Shown: positions 8,653-18,344 of the stretch, in pieces
Numbering within the stretch: the stretch's first letter is position 1
Layout: each line of letters starts with the position of its first letter
Program-made: the position numbers and the translations under genes
Assembly (NCBI GenBank): GCA_900314655.1
Contig: OMWC01000003.1
Coordinates: 62,001 to 126,000, forward strand
Direction: 5' to 3'
DNA from: an uncultured Prevotellaceae bacterium
Lineage (GTDB): Bacteria; Bacteroidota; Bacteroidia; Bacteroidales; Bacteroidaceae
DNA: 64,000 nt
The notes under the pieces: model-generated
Database searches by the model: none
What the model saw: only the letters and a program-made list of their open reading frames with translations
What the model was told of the DNA's origin: nothing

Positions 8653-10722
8653 TCATCCCACCTGACTGCCGGGCTTCACGTCCTTCGTCGTGGTCACCAC
8701 GCTGAGGCTCTCGTCGCTGTCGACGGCTGAGAGAATCATGCCCTGGCTCTCGATGCCCATCATCTTGCGGGGCTCGAAGTTGGCCACAAACAGCACGCGC
8801 TTGCCAATCAACTCCTCGGGATTCTCGTAGAAAGCAGCAATGCCAGAGCAGATGGTGCGGTCCTTGCCGCTGCCGTCGTCGATGGTGAACTGCAGCAGTT
8901 TCTTCGACTTCTTCACCTTCTGGCAGTCTTTCACGAGTCCCACGCGGATGTCGAGTTTCTCGAAAGTCTCAAACGGAATATTCTCCTTCACGGGCGCTGC
9001 CTTGTAGTTGGCAGCCTCGTTGGCTTTCTTGGTAGCTTCCAGTTTGTCAATCTGTTTCTGGATAACGTCATCCTCGAGCTTCTCGAAGAGCAGCGAGGGC
9101 TCGCCGAGCTGATGGCCTGCCTCCAGGATATTGGTGTTGCCCAGCTGCTCCCAGTTGCATTCCTTCAGGTTGAGCATGTCGCGCAGCTTCTTCGACGAGA
9201 AGGGCAGGAAAGGCTCGAAGGCGATGCTGAGGTTGGCCGAGAGCTGCAGACAGATGTAGAGAATCGTCTTCACGCGCTCCATATCCGTCTTGGCCACCTT
9301 CCAGGGCTCGCAGTCGGTGATGTATTTGTTGCCGATACGAGCCAGGTTCATGGCTTCCTTCTGGGCGTCGCGGAACTTGAACTGGTCGAGCAACTGCTCC
9401 ACCTTCTGCTTCACGTCCTTGAATTCCTCGATGGCCTCTCGGTCGATGTCTTGCAGCTGACCACATTCGGGCACGATGCTGTTGAAGTATTTCTTCGTCA
9501 GCTGCAGGGCGCGGTTCACGAAGTTGCCGTAGATGGCCACCAGTTCGGAGTTGTTGCGCTCCTGGAAATCCTTCCACATGAAGTTGTTGTCCTTCGTCTC
9601 GGGCGCATTGGCCGTCAACACATATCTTAATACGTCCTGCTTACCGGGCATGTCCTCCAGGTATTCATGGAGCCAGACGGCCCAGTTGCGCGAGGTGGAA
9701 ATCTTGTCATTCTCCAGGTTCAGGAACTCGTTGGCCGGCACGTTGTCGGGCATGATATAGCCGCCGTGGGCTTTCATCATCACAGGGAAGATGAGGCAGT
9801 GGAACACGATGTTGTCCTTTCCGATGAAGTGCACCAGACGGGTGTCCTCGTCCTGCCACCATTTCTGCCATGTGCCCCAGCGCTCGGGATTGCTCTCGCA
9901 GAGTTCCTTCGTGTTGGAAATATAGCCGATGGGCGCATCAAACCATACGTAGAGCACCTTGCCTTCGGCTCCCTCCACGGGAACGGGGATGCCCCAGTCC
10001 AGGTCGCGCGTCATGGCGCGGGGCTGGAGGTCCATGTCGAGCCACGACTTGCACTGTCCATACACATTCGGGCGCCACTCCTTGTGGCCTTCCAGAATCC
10101 ACTGCTTCAGCCATTCCTGATATTCGTTCAGCGGCAGATACCAGTTCTTGGTCTCTTTCAGTACAGGCTGCGAACCGCTGATGGTGCTCTTCGGATTGAT
10201 GAGCTCCGTGGGCGAAAGGTCGCGTCCGCACTTCTCGCACTGGTCGCCGTAGGCTCCCTCGTTGTGGCAATGCGGGCATTCGCCCGTGATATAGCGGTCG
10301 GCCAGGAACTGCTTGGCCTCCTCGTCGTAATACTGCTTAGAAGTCTCTTCCACCAGTTTCCCCTCGTCGTAGAGTTTGCGGAAGAAGTCGCTTGCAAACT
10401 TATGGTGAGTCTCGGAAGTGGTACGAGAGTACACGTCGAACGAGATGCCGAACTTCTCGAAAGAGTCCTTGATCATCTTGTGGTAGCGATCCACCACATC
10501 CTGTGGCGTGATGCCTTCCTTGCGAGCTCTCATAGTCACGGGCACGCCGTGCTCATCCGATCCGCCGATAAACATCACTTCCTCGCCTTTCAGACGGAGG
10601 TAGCGCACGTAGATGTCAGCCGGAACATACACGCCGGCCAGGTGTCCGATATGCACACCGCCGTTAGCGTAGGGCAGTGCCGAAGTCACGGTAGTGCGCT
10701 TGAATTTCTTGTTCTCTTCCAT
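8653..10722 (-). CDS. metG: Methionyl-tRNA synthetase
   Basis: This 689-residue enzyme charges tRNA-Met in the cytoplasm. Class I motifs are visible: HIGH at 24-27 and the KMSKS equivalent K-I-S-T-S at 340-344. A zinc knuckle with C149, C152, C162 and C165 marks the MetRS1 type. The C-terminal 110 residues form a tRNA-binding OB-fold domain (L-D-I-R-V-G...G-I-E-S-Q-G-M), as in dimeric MetG proteins. Length is normal. Its promoter is the box at 10744-10751, which is part of a repeated element also found near 61.6 kb. A tRNA-Arg gene follows downstream. Confidence 0.98.
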   Translation of the reverse strand: MEENKKFKRTTVTSALPYANGGVHIGHLAGVYVPADIYVRYLRLKGEEVMFIGGSDEHGVPVTMRARKEGITPQDVVDRYHKMIKDSFEKFGISFDVYSRTTSETHHKFASDFFRKLYDEGKLVEETSKQYYDEEAKQFLADRYITGECPHCHNEGAYGDQCEKCGRDLSPTELINPKSTISGSQPVLKETKNWYLPLNEYQEWLKQWILEGHKEWRPNVYGQCKSWLDMDLQPRAMTRDLDWGIPVPVEGAEGKVLYVWFDAPIGYISNTKELCESNPERWGTWQKWWQDEDTRLVHFIGKDNIVFHCLIFPVMMKAHGGYIMPDNVPANEFLNLENDKISTSRNWAVWLHEYLEDMPGKQDVLRYVLTANAPETKDNNFMWKDFQERNNSELVAIYGNFVNRALQLTKKYFNSIVPECGQLQDIDREAIEEFKDVKQKVEQLLDQFKFRDAQKEAMNLARIGNKYITDCEPWKVAKTDMERVKTILYICLQLSANLSIAFEPFLPFSSKKLRDMLNLKECNWEQLGNTNILEAGHQLGEPSLLFEKLEDDVIQKQIDKLEATKKANEAANYKAAPVKENIPFETFEKLDIRVGLVKDCQKVKKSKKLLQFTIDDGSGKDRTICSGIAAFYENPEELIGKRVLFVANFEPRKMMGIESQGMILSAVDSDESLSVVTTTKDVKPGSQVG

Positions 10723-10739
10723 TGCTTGTTTTCAATTTG

Positions 10740-10929
10740 GGTGCAAAATTAGTGCAAATTTTCGATTAAGCGAAAAGAAAACAAATATATTTGCTTTTTT
10801 GAGCGTAAGAAATTTATCTAAATGAGTGAAATAAGCAAAAAATCTTTTGTTTTTACCGAATGCAACCTAATTATTCCCGATCTTTGTTCGCCTACCCGTT
10901 GCCTTTCACGGCGCGAAGCAACGTAAAGT
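10740..10929. repeat. Dispersed promoter-bearing intergenic element, copy 1
   Basis: About 150 bases here align with 61544-61700 in the same orientation. Shared landmarks are TGCAAAnnTAGTG (the minus-strand -7 box), TTCGATTrAGCGAA, AAATwTATTTGCT, TTGAGCGTrAGAAATTTATC, GAATGCArCCTA, and GGCkCGAAG near the end. Copy 1 carries about 35 extra bases near 10870-10905. Its core is a near-palindrome around AAATATATTT. The rest of the 370-base gap, up to the box at 11050, shows no gene. Confidence 0.75.
10744..10751 (-). promoter_or_regulatory. -7 box of metG
   Basis: Minus-strand TAATTTTG followed by CACC, about 20 bases before the metG ATG. It lies at the edge of the repeated element. Confidence 0.6.
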
Positions 10930-11049
10930 CCCCTTTTACAAGTAATGCTCTTTCCGTTATTTAGTGATGCTTGAGCGTTACGGGAAAGTTTTTGTGACAT
11001 CCTCTTTATTTTTTTATAGTCAACGGAGCCGAATCCCGTTTTTTTTGCT

Positions 11050-11057
11050 TACCTTTG
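11050..11057 (+). promoter_or_regulatory. -7 box of the HerA-like ATPase gene
   Basis: TACCTTTG followed by CAGC, giving a leader of about 32 bases before the ATG at 11093. Confidence 0.65.
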
Positions 11058-11092
11058 CAGCATCAAGTTTAAAAACCTAAATCCTAAGAATT

Positions 11093-12685
11093 ATGTACGA
11101 TAAGGAACGCGGGCTATATATCGCCCATTGCGCTAACGGCGCGCTGAGTATCAACGGTAAAATGGCTAACCGCCACGGACTTATTGCCGGTGCCACGGGT
11201 ACGGGTAAGACGGTCACGCTGCAGGTGATGGCCGAGTCGTTCTGTCAGGCAGGAGTACCCTGTTTCATGGCGGATATGAAGGGTGACCTTTCAGGTATCT
11301 CGCAGGTGGGACGGTTGAGTGGCTTCATCGAGAAGCGTCTGCCGGAGTTCGGTATTGAGAATCCTGAGTTCCAGGCTTGTCCCGTACGTTTCTATGATGT
11401 GTTTGGCGAGCAGGGTCATCCCATGCGTGCTACGATCTCGCAGATGGGTCCGCTGCTGCTTTCGCGCCTGCTGGATCTCAACGAGACGCAGGACGGCGTG
11501 CTCAACATCGTGTTCCGCATTGCCGACGACCGCGGACTACTCATCCTCGACCTGAAAGACCTACGTTCGATGCTCGACTATGTGTCGCAGCACGCCAAGG
11601 AATACACCACGAAGTACGGATTCATCTCCACGGCCTCGGTGGGTGCCATCCAGCGTGCGCTCTTGCAGCTGGAGAGCCAGGGAGCCAACAATTTCTTCGG
11701 CGAGCCTTCGTTTGATATCAAGGACCTGATGCAGACCGAGCGCGGCAAGGGCATTATGAGCGTGCTGGCAGCCGATAAGCTGATGATGCAGCCCAAACTC
11801 TATTCTACGTTCCTGCTCTGGTTGCTCTCCGAGCTCTACTCGACGCTGCCCGAAGTGGGCGACTTGGAGTATCCCAAGCTGGTGTTCTTCTTCGACGAGG
11901 CTCACATGCTGTTCGACGGCACCAGCAAGGCTTTGCTCGACAAGATTGAGCAGGTAATCCGTCTGATCCGTTCGAAGGGCGTGGGTATCTATTTCATCAC
12001 CCAGAGTCCTACGGATATTCCTGAGGTGATTCTTGGACAGCTTGGTAACCGCGTGCAGCATGCCCTGCGTGCCTATACACCGAAAGATCAGAAAGCTGTG
12101 AAGACTGCCGCCGACACGTTCCGTCCCAATCCCGACTTCAAGACCGATGAGGCAATCATGAATCTTGAAACGGGTGAGGCGCTGGTGAGCTTCCTCGACG
12201 AGAAGGGTGCGCCGAGCATCGTGGAGCGTGCCAAGATATTGTTCCCGCTCTCTCAGATTGGCGCTATCAGCGAAGGTCAGCGTTCAGACATCATCAAGCG
12301 GAGCGACATCTACGGCAAGTACGATGAGATGGTGGACCGCGAGAGTGCCTACGAGCAGCTGATCAAGGAACAGGAAGCTGCCCAGAAGGCTATCGAGCAG
12401 GAAACTGCCCAGAAGGAAGCTGAGAAAGCTGCCGCCGAAGAAGAGAAGGCAAAAGGTAAGGAGAAACCCGGCATGATGTCGAAGGTGATGAAGGCCATCA
12501 TGACCGCCATCACGGGCACGCTGGCCACTATTTTGGGCACATGGGTTTCAAATAAGGTGACGGGCAAGAAGACCAAGAGCAGCACTTCGGCCACTGGTCG
12601 TGTGGTGAAGAATGCCACATCGGCTGCCACCCGTTCCATCACCAAGGAGCTCACCCGCGACATTCTGGGTAATCTGGTGAAATAG
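11093..12685 (+). CDS. HerA/YjgR-like ATPase (DUF853)
   Basis: The 530-residue product has a Walker A motif G-A-T-G-T-G-K-T at 33-40 and a Walker [11 protein letters not shown] at 262-271. Together with [10 protein letters not shown] these place it in the DUF853/YjgR branch of the HerA-FtsK ATPases. These are hexameric ATPases whose role is not settled. Residues about 420-460 are an Ala/Glu/Lys-rich coiled coil, followed by a hydrophobic segment ([16 protein letters not shown]). No nurA-like nuclease partner is nearby, so a role in DNA end resection is not supported by context. The CotH genes follow after 59 bases. Confidence 0.88.
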   Translation: MYDKERGLYIAHCANGALSINGKMANRHGLIAGATGTGKTVTLQVMAESFCQAGVPCFMADMKGDLSGISQVGRLSGFIEKRLPEFGIENPEFQACPVRFYDVFGEQGHPMRATISQMGPLLLSRLLDLNETQDGVLNIVFRIADDRGLLILDLKDLRSMLDYVSQHAKEYTTKYGFISTASVGAIQRALLQLESQGANNFFGEPSFDIKDLMQTERGKGIMSVLAADKLMMQPKLYSTFLLWLLSELYSTLPEVGDLEYPKLVFFFDEAHMLFDGTSKALLDKIEQVIRLIRSKGVGIYFITQSPTDIPEVILGQLGNRVQHALRAYTPKDQKAVKTAADTFRPNPDFKTDEAIMNLETGEALVSFLDEKGAPSIVERAKILFPLSQIGAISEGQRSDIIKRSDIYGKYDEMVDRESAYEQLIKEQEAAQKAIEQETAQKEAEKAAAEEEKAKGKEKPGMMSKVMKAIMTAITGTLATILGTWVSNKVTGKKTKSSTSATGRVVKNATSAATRSITKELTRDILGNLVK

Positions 12686-12744
12686 ACCGGCCGCTCTTGA
12701 GACGATGAAGAAAGAAGAAAAGGGTATTAAAGCATTATATAGAA

Positions 12745-15213
12745 ATGAGTATTATTAAGAATGTCTTAGCAGTAGTATTATTAGCCGTGGCAATGCCCGG
12801 CCATGCACAATTGGTAATCAACGAGATCATGCAGTCGAACATCGAGTGCACGATGGATGATATCCACGAGTTTCCCGATTCGTGGGTGGAACTCTACAAC
12901 CCTACGGATGAGGCCATCAGCCTGAAGGATTATCAGATCAGCAACAAAAACAAGGTGAAGAAAGCCTGGCAGCTGCCCGACAAGACCGTTGCTGCCAAGG
13001 GCTATGTGTTAGTGTATTGCGATAAGGAGGGCCTGGAGAATAACCGTCTGCATGCTGACTTCCGTCTGGAGTCGGCCAAGGGCTGTACGGTATATCTCTT
13101 TAAGGACAAGAACGCGGAGCCTGTCGATAGTCTCCCTTACGTTGACAATAAGCCCATGGTAAAGATGCCTGCTCCCGACGTGGCATTCGGCCGTAAGACT
13201 GACGGTGCCGACGAGTGGGGCTACGAACTGACGCCGACGCCAGGCAAAGCCAACACTGGACAGACCTGTAACGCCAAGCAAATACTGGGTGCTCCCGTAT
13301 TTAGCGAATCCGGTCGTGTTGTCAATTATGGGCAGAAGTCTATCAGTGTTGAGCTGAGTCTGCCCGAAGATGCGCCTAAAGAAGCTTACATCACCTATAC
13401 CACCGACGGAAGTGAGCCTACTGCCACCAGTAAGAAGTACACGGAGGCTTTCCATATCACCAAATCGACAGCAATTCGTGCCAAGGTATTCTGTGAAGGC
13501 TGGCTCTCACCGTTGAGTACCGCTCAGTCGTATATCTTCCACGCAAGGAAAATGACTGTTCCTATTTTCTCTATCCAGACTGATGATAGGTATCTGAACG
13601 ACAAGGAGATCGGCCTCTTCGCTAACAATAATAGCAAGGAAGACAAGAAAACACACGACTGGCGCCGTCCCGTCAACGTTGAGTTCTTCCCCGTTGAAGG
13701 TGAACCAAGTGCTATCAATCAGCCTGGTGAGACACGTATCCAGGGTGGACAGTCGCGAAGCAATGCGCTGAAGTCGATGGTGTTCTATGCCAACAAGCGT
13801 TTTGATCCTGATCACAAGCGTTACTCGTATGAGTTCTTCCCTGACCAGAAACCCGGTGTTACCGAGTTCAAGTCGTTCTCTCTCCGCGATGGCGGTAACG
13901 ACTTCGGCGACCTTTACTTCCGTGATCTCATCATCCAGCGTACCATGGGACCGAATGTAGACCTCGACTGGCAGGCTGGCCACACGGCCGTTCTCTATAT
14001 CAACGGCGAGTACATGGGTATGCTGAATATCCGTGAGCGCTCGAACGAAGACAATATCTATAGCAACTACGACGGTCTTGAGGATGTTGATGAGATTGAG
14101 ATTGCCCATGAAAAGGAGAACAATCAGGATCTGTTCATCGAGGAGTTGAAGGAAGGCGACGATGTCTTTTACCAGGCTTTCAAGGAATTCTACAGCCAGA
14201 AAGGCCATACCTTGGCTGAGTACGAGGAATGGATGGACGTTAGTGAGTATCTGAACATCATGGTGATGAACCTTTTCTACGGCAACATCGACTTCCCCGG
14301 CAACAACATCGTGTTCTGGCGTCCTAATGATGATGCAAAAGTAGATCTTCCTAAGAGATGGCGCTTCATCGTGAAGGATACCGATTTCGGACTTGGTCTC
14401 TATGGCAGGAAATCTGATTACAACACCATCGATTTGCTCTATAACCCAAGCGAACATTCTGGTGACAACTGGGCCTTCACCGAGCCAGCCACCCGCCTGA
14501 TTAAGAATATGCTCGAAGACAAAGACATTCTCAAAATGTTCATCGATAAGTGCTGCGTTTACATGGGCGACTTCATGAATGCCAAGGGGACTGGTGCCAC
14601 GATAGATGCCATCAAGGCTGAAGCCTTGGAGGAATTTGTAGCTCACCGCGCCAAGTATCCAACATGGGGTGGTAGTAGCCGTGATGAAATTAATAACAAG
14701 TTCAATGATGCCAAAAAGTGGCTTGCTGGATACACCGAGCAAGGCTGGTGGGGTCAATCGACCACCTATCTTCCTCGCACCGATTACTTCCTCCAGCACA
14801 TGAGTAGCCAATGGAAGTTAGGCACAGCTGTTAAGTTGACCATCAATAAGACCGAGCAGGATGTTGCCATTACGGTTAACGGCATCAAGTTGTCGGGCAA
14901 GACGTTCGACGGCAAGTTCTTCCCCAACCGCGAACTCGTCATCACAGGTACAGCCCCAGAAGGAAAGGTAGTGACAGGCTGGAAACTCAGCGGCGGAAAG
15001 AACGAAGAAATTGCAGGCAGCGAACTGACGCTGAACATGACGTCAAGTGCATTGACCATTGAACCCATCCTCGGCGATGCTTCTGGCATTAATGACATCA
15101 GCGCAAATCCTGCGAAGAGCGAGGCTATCTACGACCTGATGGGCAACAAGGTGGAAACCCCGATGTCTGGACGCGTCTATATCCGAAGCGGCAAGAAATT
15201 GATTTGGAAATAA
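12745..15213 (+). CDS. Secreted CotH-kinase-family protein with lamin-tail domain (copy 1)
   Basis: This 822-residue protein has a signal peptide (cleavage near HA-Q22), then a lamin-tail domain (L-V-I-N-E-I-M-Q-S-N, about 22-150). A chitobiase-type C-terminal or FN3-like segment follows (Y-T-T-D-G-S-E-P-T, about 205-262). Next is a CotH domain (R-I-Q-G-G-Q-S-R, then N-G-E-Y-M-G-M-L-N-I-R-E-R, then R-W-R-F-I-V-K-D-T-D-F). The tail, with D-L-M-G-N-K-V and a final V-Y-I-R-S-G-K-K, resembles type IX secretion sorting ends. CotH proteins are atypical kinases that phosphorylate spore or surface proteins; the target here is unknown. A paralogue follows 17 bases later. Confidence 0.85.
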   Translation: MSIIKNVLAVVLLAVAMPGHAQLVINEIMQSNIECTMDDIHEFPDSWVELYNPTDEAISLKDYQISNKNKVKKAWQLPDKTVAAKGYVLVYCDKEGLENNRLHADFRLESAKGCTVYLFKDKNAEPVDSLPYVDNKPMVKMPAPDVAFGRKTDGADEWGYELTPTPGKANTGQTCNAKQILGAPVFSESGRVVNYGQKSISVELSLPEDAPKEAYITYTTDGSEPTATSKKYTEAFHITKSTAIRAKVFCEGWLSPLSTAQSYIFHARKMTVPIFSIQTDDRYLNDKEIGLFANNNSKEDKKTHDWRRPVNVEFFPVEGEPSAINQPGETRIQGGQSRSNALKSMVFYANKRFDPDHKRYSYEFFPDQKPGVTEFKSFSLRDGGNDFGDLYFRDLIIQRTMGPNVDLDWQAGHTAVLYINGEYMGMLNIRERSNEDNIYSNYDGLEDVDEIEIAHEKENNQDLFIEELKEGDDVFYQAFKEFYSQKGHTLAEYEEWMDVSEYLNIMVMNLFYGNIDFPGNNIVFWRPNDDAKVDLPKRWRFIVKDTDFGLGLYGRKSDYNTIDLLYNPSEHSGDNWAFTEPATRLIKNMLEDKDILKMFIDKCCVYMGDFMNAKGTGATIDAIKAEALEEFVAHRAKYPTWGGSSRDEINNKFNDAKKWLAGYTEQGWWGQSTTYLPRTDYFLQHMSSQWKLGTAVKLTINKTEQDVAITVNGIKLSGKTFDGKFFPNRELVITGTAPEGKVVTGWKLSGGKNEEIAGSELTLNMTSSALTIEPILGDASGINDISANPAKSEAIYDLMGNKVETPMSGRVYIRSGKKLIWK

Positions 15214-15230
15214 TATATTATTTATAAGGT

Positions 15231-17672
15231 ATGAAAAAACTCCTGTTTCTCTTTGCGGCAATGTTTGGCGCTGCCATGCCCGGCTATGCCCAGCTCGTCA
15301 TTAATGAGTTCATGCAGTCGAACATCGACTGTGTGATGGACGATCTGAATGAGTTTCCCGATTCGTGGGTGGAACTCTATAACGCTGGTTCCACGGCTGT
15401 GAATCTCAGCCAGTATAAGCTCGGCGTCAGCGATCAGGCTGCAGAGGCCTGGCAATTGCCCAACCATTCCGTAGGCAGCCATCAGCACGTTCTGCTTTTT
15501 TGCGACAAGGAGAACACAGGACTTCATGCCCCTTACCGCATCGATTCCGGCAAGAGCGATGGAATCTGGCTCTTTCAGGGCGAAACGGTTGCAGATTGTA
15601 TCACGAAGATCAAGAAGCAACCCGCTCCCAATATTGCCTACGGGCGCAAGAATGATGCCGCCGAAAAATGGGGCTATCAGGCTACGCCCACTCCAGGGAA
15701 AGCCAACTGTGGCAACCTTTGCACCGACCTGCTGGGCGATCCCGTCTTCAGCGAGCAGGGTCGGGTGATGACTGGGAATGCTCCCCTCACGCTTATCCTC
15801 TCCCTTCCCGAAGGCTCGCCTCAGGGTACAGTCATCCGTTACACCCTCGACGGTTCCGAGCCAACGCTGAGCAGTGCCACTTATTCAGCACCCATTACCA
15901 TCAACTCCAACCGCGTGGTGCGCGCCAAACTCTTTTGTGAGGGCTATCTTTCGCCCCGTTCACTCACCCAGAGCTATATCTTCTTCCCACGCGAATTGAC
16001 CCTCCCCGTGGTCAGTCTCTCCCTCGATGACAAGTATCTCAACGACCCGAAGATAGGCATCTATGTGGAAGGGACGTATCAAAGTGGCACGGAAAACTTC
16101 AGGTTCGACTGGCGGCGCCCCGTCAATTTCGAATTCTTTGAGGCAGAAGGGAAGGGGAGTGCCCTCAATCAGCTCTGCGAAACACGTATCCAAGGCGGTG
16201 CCACGCGTACGAACCCATTGAAGTCTCTGGCCGTCTATGCCAACAAACGTTTTGGCACGAAACGATTGAGTTACGAATTCTTCCCCGACCAGAAACCAGG
16301 GCTCACGGAGTTCAAGAGTATTGTGCTGCGCAATGCCGGCAACGACTTCGACTATCTCTACATGCGCGACATCATTGCCCAGCGCACGATGGCATCGCAT
16401 GCCGATCTCGACTGGCAGGCCTGGCGTCCCGTTATTATCTTTATCAACGGGCAGTATCGCGGCATCCTAAACATCCGAGAACGCGCCAACGAGGACAACA
16501 TTTACACCAACTACGACGGGCTGGAAGACGTGGACCTCATCGAGAACTGGTGGGACCTGAAGGAAGGCACGTGGGACCACTTCAATGCCTTCAAGGCTTT
16601 CTTCAACGAACATGGTCACACGATGGCCGAATACGAAAAGTGGGTGGATTGCCAGGAGTTTATCAACCTCATGGCCATGAATATCTATTACAACAACATC
16701 GACTTCCCCGGCAATAACATCGTACTCTGGCGCCCACGCACCGAAGATGGTCGCTGGCGCTTCATCGCCAAGGACGTGGATTACACTATGCACCTCTATG
16801 GTCAGGACAACTACAACTACCAGTACCTCAACTGGCTCTACTGGAAGGAATTCGACGGCAGCCACAACTGGGGAGCCAACGACTACGAGGCCACGCGCCT
16901 CTTCCGCCGACTGATGGAAGACGAGGATTTCAACCGCGAGTTTATCGACCACATGGCCGTCTATATGGGCGATTTCCTGAACTACGAAGGTACATGGAAA
17001 GTGTGGGAACCTATGTACAATCAGATCAAGGCCGAATATCCCCATCATCGCAAACTCTTCAACGAATGGTGGCCCAACTATCAGGAGGAGATGAACAAAG
17101 TGAAGGATTGGCTCCGGCAGCGTACTAATTTCATGTACCAGCATCTGGCCGACTACTACAAACTCGGGACACCCACCACCCTCATTGTCAACGCATCCGT
17201 CAGCGAGGCTGATCTCCAGACCATTCCCTTCACCTTTAACGGCGTACCCCTCTCCGAAGGAAAGTTCAACGGCAAGTTCTATCAGGGCCGTGAGGTAGTG
17301 CTCGAAGGAAAATCGGCAGGAGGCAAGAAGGTCACGGGATGGAAAGTGACTGAAGACGGTATCACCAGACAAGTGGAAGGTTCGCAATATGCATTCGTCA
17401 TGCCTTCATGCCATTCGTTGCAGATCAATGCCATCACAGAGATAGACACTGGTATCGATGAAACACAGGCATCAGCATGGACTTGGCAACAGGCAGACGG
17501 CAAGATTACCCTTAACGGTGTTACAAATGGCACCCCTGTCCGTCTATATGATGCCAGTGGCATGCTCATTAGTCAGTTTTCAGCCAATGGTCAGCAGTTG
17601 CAGATGCCAGCACCTGTGCGCGGCCTCCACATCCTTAAAGTAGGTAATGAATCAATAAAAATCAGAGAATAA
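15231..17672 (+). CDS. Secreted CotH-kinase-family protein with lamin-tail domain (copy 2)
   Basis: An 813-residue paralogue of the gene just upstream, with the same order: signal peptide, lamin-tail domain (L-V-I-N-E-F-M-Q-S-N), Y-T-L-D-G-S-E-P-T segment, and CotH core (R-I-Q-G-G-A-T-R, N-G-Q-Y-R-G-I-L-N-I-R-E-R, R-W-R-F-I-A-K-D-V-D-Y). Its C-terminal 80 residues differ from copy 1 and form a fuller sorting domain ending G-L-H-I-L-K-V-G-N-E-S-I-K-I, typical of type IX secretion cargo. The catalytic-core Asp is kept in both copies. The next gene starts inside its stop codon, so they are cotranscribed. Confidence 0.87.
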   Translation: MKKLLFLFAAMFGAAMPGYAQLVINEFMQSNIDCVMDDLNEFPDSWVELYNAGSTAVNLSQYKLGVSDQAAEAWQLPNHSVGSHQHVLLFCDKENTGLHAPYRIDSGKSDGIWLFQGETVADCITKIKKQPAPNIAYGRKNDAAEKWGYQATPTPGKANCGNLCTDLLGDPVFSEQGRVMTGNAPLTLILSLPEGSPQGTVIRYTLDGSEPTLSSATYSAPITINSNRVVRAKLFCEGYLSPRSLTQSYIFFPRELTLPVVSLSLDDKYLNDPKIGIYVEGTYQSGTENFRFDWRRPVNFEFFEAEGKGSALNQLCETRIQGGATRTNPLKSLAVYANKRFGTKRLSYEFFPDQKPGLTEFKSIVLRNAGNDFDYLYMRDIIAQRTMASHADLDWQAWRPVIIFINGQYRGILNIRERANEDNIYTNYDGLEDVDLIENWWDLKEGTWDHFNAFKAFFNEHGHTMAEYEKWVDCQEFINLMAMNIYYNNIDFPGNNIVLWRPRTEDGRWRFIAKDVDYTMHLYGQDNYNYQYLNWLYWKEFDGSHNWGANDYEATRLFRRLMEDEDFNREFIDHMAVYMGDFLNYEGTWKVWEPMYNQIKAEYPHHRKLFNEWWPNYQEEMNKVKDWLRQRTNFMYQHLADYYKLGTPTTLIVNASVSEADLQTIPFTFNGVPLSEGKFNGKFYQGREVVLEGKSAGGKKVTGWKVTEDGITRQVEGSQYAFVMPSCHSLQINAITEIDTGIDETQASAWTWQQADGKITLNGVTNGTPVRLYDASGMLISQFSANGQQLQMPAPVRGLHILKVGNESIKIRE

Positions 17673-18328
17673 TGAACCATTCAAAACAGATTTTGGCCCT
17701 CTTGGCCATGAGCGGCCTCTTCGTGGCTTGCGTGCCCAAGTTTCCTCAAGACCGTGAAGCCATCCTTCGTCAGGCCCAGGAACTCAACGACTCCATCAAC
17801 CGCCTGATGCAAAGTGGCGACAGCGCCAAGCTCGCCGATGCTATGTTCCTCCACGACCAACTGCTGCAGCTCGACACCGTCCGCGATCATCAGTTCCGCT
17901 ACATCATGCAGCGCGTCACAACCCTCTACAGCCTGGGCCGTGATGCCGATGCCTTTACTCTCCAAGAGCAAGCCATGCTCCTTTTGCCCGAGAACAATTT
18001 CGACCGTCTCAACTATTTCGGCGTTAAGAACGACAAACTCGGTCTCAAGGACAAGTCCGACTTCTTCTTCAATATGGCTCTTGAAGTCTGCAACGAAGCC
18101 ATGGAACACCATGGTAGCACTGATGCCCTCATCGATATGATCACCGTGCTTTGCTACAAAGGTCGCGAGGCCGATGCCCGTCAGCTTATCGAAGCTACCT
18201 ATTTGAAGCATAAGGACATCCCCGAACTCAAGAATCTCGCCACTGATCCCAGCTTCTGGAAGCAGATAGAAGAAAGCGTCCAGAAGATGAAAGCCATCAA
18301 GCTGGAACTGCCAGATAGCATCCGGTAG
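17672..18328 (+). CDS. Helical repeat lipoprotein, CotH operon
   Basis: This 218-residue protein has a lipobox at residues 17-20 (F-V-A-C20) and a helical, TPR-like mature part. The helices alternate A, L and D/E residues with repeated D-x-A-D-A and L-x-Q patterns. The ATG shares its A with the TAA of the CotH gene, so translation is coupled. It probably acts at the envelope as a scaffold or accessory for the CotH proteins. No catalytic motif is seen. It converges with the GH2 gene, 16 bases away, with no clear terminator between them. Confidence 0.75.
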   Translation: MNHSKQILALLAMSGLFVACVPKFPQDREAILRQAQELNDSINRLMQSGDSAKLADAMFLHDQLLQLDTVRDHQFRYIMQRVTTLYSLGRDADAFTLQEQAMLLLPENNFDRLNYFGVKNDKLGLKDKSDFFFNMALEVCNEAMEHHGSTDALIDMITVLCYKGREADARQLIEATYLKHKDIPELKNLATDPSFWKQIEESVQKMKAIKLELPDSIR

Positions 18329-18344
18329 AAGCCCTTTCTTTTTG

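Noticed and set aside
9667..10752. A 361-residue plus-strand reading frame
   Set aside because: It lies wholly opposite metG, which has full catalytic motifs; the frame has no motif and is a codon-bias shadow.
10818..11000. A 60-residue minus-strand frame in the metG upstream gap
   Set aside because: It lies in the dispersed element, and copy 2 of the element carries different indels that would break the frame.
13507..14811. A 434-residue minus-strand reading frame
   Set aside because: Opposite the first CotH gene; no signal peptide or domain; a shadow of GC-biased codons.
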